7,259 nt of DNA from an uncultured Chloroflexota bacterium (GTDB lineage: Bacteria; Chloroflexota; Dehalococcoidia; SM23-28-2; RBG-16-64-32), in assembly GCA_913056415.1 (NCBI GenBank), contig CAJXNA010000100.1, forward strand, positions 1-7,259. The letters are read 5' to 3'. Made by a program: the position numbers and the translations under genes. How positions within the stretch are numbered: the first letter of the stretch is position 1; each line of letters begins with the position of its first letter. The notes under the pieces are model-generated. The model did no database searches, was not told the origin of the DNA, and saw nothing but the letters and a program-made list of their open reading frames with translations. Below are positions 5,299-7,259 of the stretch, one piece after another.

Positions 5299-5904
5299 CT
5301 ACTGGAGCGCGCCCGCTACCATCAGGTCGGCGATCTCTTCGTCGGAGAGGCCCAGTATCTCCTTGCAGACCTGCTCCGTGTGCTCGCCCAGCAACGGCGC
5401 CGGCGACCGCAGTATCCCCGGCGTCTTCGATAGCTTGAACGGCGGCCCGTCATAGGCGGTATGGCCGGCCTCCGGGTGGTCCAGGTAGACGTAGTAGCCG
5501 CGCTCCTTCAGGTGCTCGTCGGCCAGCATCTCCCGCGCGCTCTGGATCACGCCCGCCGCCACGCCTCTTCGCTGAAGCTCCTCCATCAGATCGTCGGCCT
5601 CTTTGTCCGCCGTCCAGGCGTTTATCTGTTGCTCAAGCTCCGTCTCATGCTGTTTACGGCCGGACGGTCTGCCGAACTTACTGTCCAGCGCCCAATCGGG
5701 GTTGCCCATCACCTCCACCAGCGTCTGCCACTCCGCGTCCGTGAAGCAGGCGATAGCGATCCACTGCTCGTCAGCGGGCGCGGCGGAGCCGGGGCTGAGC
5801 GGTCTGCACTTGAAGGCGCCGTGCGGCGCCGCGTAGGGCAGCCCGTTTCCGGCCCGCTCCTGGACCCGTCCGTTCACCGTGTAGTCGAAGATCGCCGTCC
5901 CCAA
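5299..5904 (-). CDS. C-terminal fragment of the interrupted CoA-transferase (201 residues)
   Basis: This open stretch after the TGA could begin only at TTG 5904, as no ATG or GTG lies between, and there is no ribosome-binding site there, so separate translation is unlikely. It holds the C-terminal half of the fold: the small domain with DEQWIAIACFTDAEWQTLVEVMGNPDW, the ELEQQINAWT helix, RRGVAAGVIQSAREMLADEHLKERGYY, and the family-typical ending GPPFKLSKTPGILRSPAPLLGEHTE. It resembles the C-terminus of the neighbouring CoA-transferase, so the two genes are paralogues. Confidence 0.65.
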   Translation of the reverse strand: MGTAIFDYTVNGRVQERAGNGLPYAAPHGAFKCRPLSPGSAAPADEQWIAIACFTDAEWQTLVEVMGNPDWALDSKFGRPSGRKQHETELEQQINAWTADKEADDLMEELQRRGVAAGVIQSAREMLADEHLKERGYYVYLDHPEAGHTAYDGPPFKLSKTPGILRSPAPLLGEHTEQVCKEILGLSDEEIADLMVAGALQ

Positions 5905-5964
5905 CGGACAGACCGAGGACTCGATCTGAGCGCATTCGATGTGCTGGCCCTTCCCCGTCCTCCG

Positions 5965-6549
5965 TCAGTAGCGCAGCGCCGCCAGGATCGCCACCAGGGT
6001 GTGGCCGGGGTTGATCACGTAGTCCGGGTAGTTGGTGCCGAGCCCGATGGGCGGCCTTTGTGGAAAACCGGAGAGATGGTTGTAGCCGGTGATCGGCGTC
6101 AGGATGGCGCCAAACCCCAGAAAGTCCCGGTGCGGGCCGTCATATCCCTGCATGGGCACGTAGGCGGCGATGATCTGAGGGTTGATCTCCGACAGCTTAT
6201 CGTAGGTGAGGCCCCAGCGTTCGACCACGCGCGGCGTGAAGTTGGTAAGGAAAACGTCCGCCCAGGCCACGAGCCGATGCGCCAGCTTCTTGCCCTCTTC
6301 CGTGTTCAGATTGAGGGTGATGTCCAGCTTACCGGCGTTGTAGTTGTTGAAGTACCCGCTCACGTTGTAGCCGGTTTTATCCTTCGCGAACGGCATGACC
6401 ATCCGCAGCCCGTCTATGCGCGTCTCCGACTCCACCCGCACCACCGTCGCGCCATAGGTGGCCAGGTGCTCGCCGCAGATAGGCCCCGCCCCGAACCACG
6501 AGAAGTCCGCTACTTTTACTCCGTCCAGAGCCATCTTTACATCTGCCAT
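5965..6549 (-). CDS. N-terminal fragment of the interrupted CoA-transferase (194 residues)
   Basis: This is the part translated before the TGA. It carries the N-terminal CoA-binding Rossmann-like half of a family-III transferase: DGVKVADFSWFGAGPICGEHLATYGATVVRVE (9-40), the typical NYNAGKLDITLNLNTEEG segment (69-86), LTNFTPRVVERWGL (100-113) and the DFLGFGAILTPITG motif (141-154). It stops before the catalytic carboxylate, so on its own it should be inactive. Confidence 0.75.
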   Translation of the reverse strand: MADVKMALDGVKVADFSWFGAGPICGEHLATYGATVVRVESETRIDGLRMVMPFAKDKTGYNVSGYFNNYNAGKLDITLNLNTEEGKKLAHRLVAWADVFLTNFTPRVVERWGLTYDKLSEINPQIIAAYVPMQGYDGPHRDFLGFGAILTPITGYNHLSGFPQRPPIGLGTNYPDYVINPGHTLVAILAALRY

Positions 6550-6571
6550 AGCTGTCCTCGCGTCCCCGCGG

Positions 6572-7259
6572 CTAGATCACGCCTGCCGTGTGCAGGCGCT
6601 CTAGCTCATCCTCTTTTACACCCAGATCGCTGTAGATCTCGCTGTTGTGCTCCCCCAAACGGGGCGGCCGCCGCCGGATGGCCCACGGCGTCTCCGAGAG
6701 CCGGTACGGTGGCCCCGGGTATTGGAGCGTGTCTTGGAGCTCCGGGTGATCCACCGCTGTCAGCCACTTCCTGTGCTGGAGCTGCGGGTTCTTCGCTATG
6801 TCCTCCGGCGTGCTCACGATGCCGAACAGCAGCCGCCGGCCCTGGCCGTCTTCGTACATCTCCCACTTCCCCTTGCCTGCGATGAACCGCTTCAAGACTT
6901 CGTCAATGTGGCTCAACATCTGGATCTTCTGCCCCAGGGTGGACGTATCCTGAAACAGCTCCGTAAGGAACCGCAGGTTCAGGTTGTTGCAGAACTCGCG
7001 GTAGGGGTCCTCGGCCAGGTCCTCCGCCTTCTCCTCCTCGATCATCCACTGCAGCAGGTCAGACCAGGGGGCGCCCCCCGGCGTGCCCACGTAGCCGAAG
7101 ACGTGGCCGTCTTTGCACTCGTATGCACCGACGCCTGGGACATTGATCGGTATGATGCCGCGATGCGCGTTGCGATTTCGTAGACCCTCCAGCATGTCCC
7201 ACGTCTGCATCGCCGTCTCCTGGGCGATCGACAGCGCCTCCTGCATGGAGACGTCCACG
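6572..7259 (-). CDS. Family-III (CaiB/BaiF) CoA-transferase, C-terminal part (5' end off the right edge)
   Basis: The visible 229 codons are the C-terminal half or more of a second CaiB/BaiF CoA-transferase; the N-terminal half lies outside the window. It opens with VDVSMQEAL, which lines up with the active-site segment VSMQDAV of formyl-CoA transferase, so the seventh visible residue is Glu in place of catalytic Asp169. Further on are YECKDGHVFGYV (small-domain strand), a long helical segment, and IVSTPEDIAKNPQLQHRKWL and GPPYRLSETPWAIRRRPPRLGEHNSE, both standard for the family. It ends in TAG. The next gene's ribosome-binding site follows within 22 nt, indicating an operon. In families such as benzylsuccinate CoA-transferase two adjacent genes encode different subunits of one enzyme, so this pair may do likewise. 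The substrate cannot be inferred. Confidence 0.9.
   Translation of the reverse strand, partial: VDVSMQEALSIAQETAMQTWDMLEGLRNRNAHRGIIPINVPGVGAYECKDGHVFGYVGTPGGAPWSDLLQWMIEEEKAEDLAEDPYREFCNNLNLRFLTELFQDTSTLGQKIQMLSHIDEVLKRFIAGKGKWEMYEDGQGRRLLFGIVSTPEDIAKNPQLQHRKWLTAVDHPELQDTLQYPGPPYRLSETPWAIRRRPPRLGEHNSEIYSDLGVKEDELERLHTAGVI

Larger units (their letters stand above)
5299..6549 (-). pseudogene. Family-III (CaiB/BaiF) CoA-transferase interrupted by one in-frame TGA
   Basis: Read through, the frame gives 416 codons, normal for a CaiB/BaiF-type CoA-transferase, which moves CoA between carboxylic acids. The two halves join in the same frame with no insertion or deletion. Codon 195 is TGA (5967-5965), in the context ALRY-TGA-RRTGKGQHIE. 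Relatives usually carry ALxYRRRTGKGQ here, so the TGA sits at an expected Arg and one C-to-T change from CGA explains it. Right after it, AQIES places Glu210 where formyl-CoA transferase has its catalytic Asp169; Glu is common at this position in the wider family. The gene starts at ATG 6549 with GAGGA 5 nt upstream, 22 nt after the second CoA-transferase, so they are probably cotranscribed. Alternatives are a sequencing or assembly error, or read-through (UGA followed by C is a leaky context). Confidence 0.8.

Noticed and set aside
5965..5967. TGA as a selenocysteine codon
   Set aside because: The family has Arg here, not Cys, the site is not a redox centre, and I see no convincing hairpin just downstream.
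5461..6885. 474-codon plus-strand open frame
   Set aside because: It lies antisense across both CoA-transferases, which carry clear family motifs. Its composition is low-complexity and it changes character part way.

Overview
This is a GC-rich stretch of bacterial chromosome carrying metabolic genes. Six of the seven gene loci lie on the minus strand. Family-III CoA-transferases, a YIP1-type membrane protein and short palindromic repeats of the CCTGCCGGCAGG and CCTGAGC..GAAGGG kinds are what I remember from uncultivated Chloroflexota (Dehalococcoidia-like) genomes. That lineage is an inference from gene content, not a marker-based assignment.

Layout, left to right. Positions 1-433 (minus) hold the N-terminal part of an MFS transporter running off the left edge, with a long hydrophilic N-terminal tail. 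A divergent small gene of unknown function lies at 557-790 (plus), with a candidate promoter. Positions 791-1131 hold no convincing gene but contain several inverted repeats and a 7-bp tandem repeat. Positions 1132-2775 (minus) encode a thiamine-diphosphate enzyme of the acetolactate synthase / oxalyl-CoA decarboxylase / 2-hydroxyacyl-CoA lyase superfamily. Positions 2921-3889 (minus) encode a zinc-free quinone oxidoreductase-like dehydrogenase, 13 nt after a gene of unknown function at 3903-4355. Positions 4530-5063 (minus) encode a YIP1-family membrane protein. Positions 5299-6549 (minus) hold a family-III (CaiB/BaiF) CoA-transferase split by one in-frame TGA. Positions 6572-7259 (minus) hold the C-terminal part of a second family-III CoA-transferase running off the right edge.

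The two CoA-transferases are 22 nt apart and probably form one transcription unit; adjacent genes of this family can encode two subunits of one enzyme. The 3903-4355 gene and the oxidoreductase form a second unit. The ThDP enzyme has its own candidate promoter. CoA-transferases next to a ThDP enzyme of the oxalyl-CoA/2-hydroxyacyl-CoA group suggest activation of an acid to its CoA ester followed by C-C cleavage, with the oxidoreductase handling a carbonyl or enoyl product. This link rests on proximity alone.

The most notable points are these. The CoA-transferase is broken by a single TGA where the family usually has an arginine, which fits CGA to TGA. All seven visible gene stops are TAG, which is unexpected in GC-rich DNA. 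Two minus-strand genes have a TATACT box only 6 and 9 nt before the ATG and no ribosome-binding site, which suggests leaderless transcripts. I found no CRISPR array, tRNA, rRNA, insertion sequence or phage gene, and no clear new defence or mobile system.
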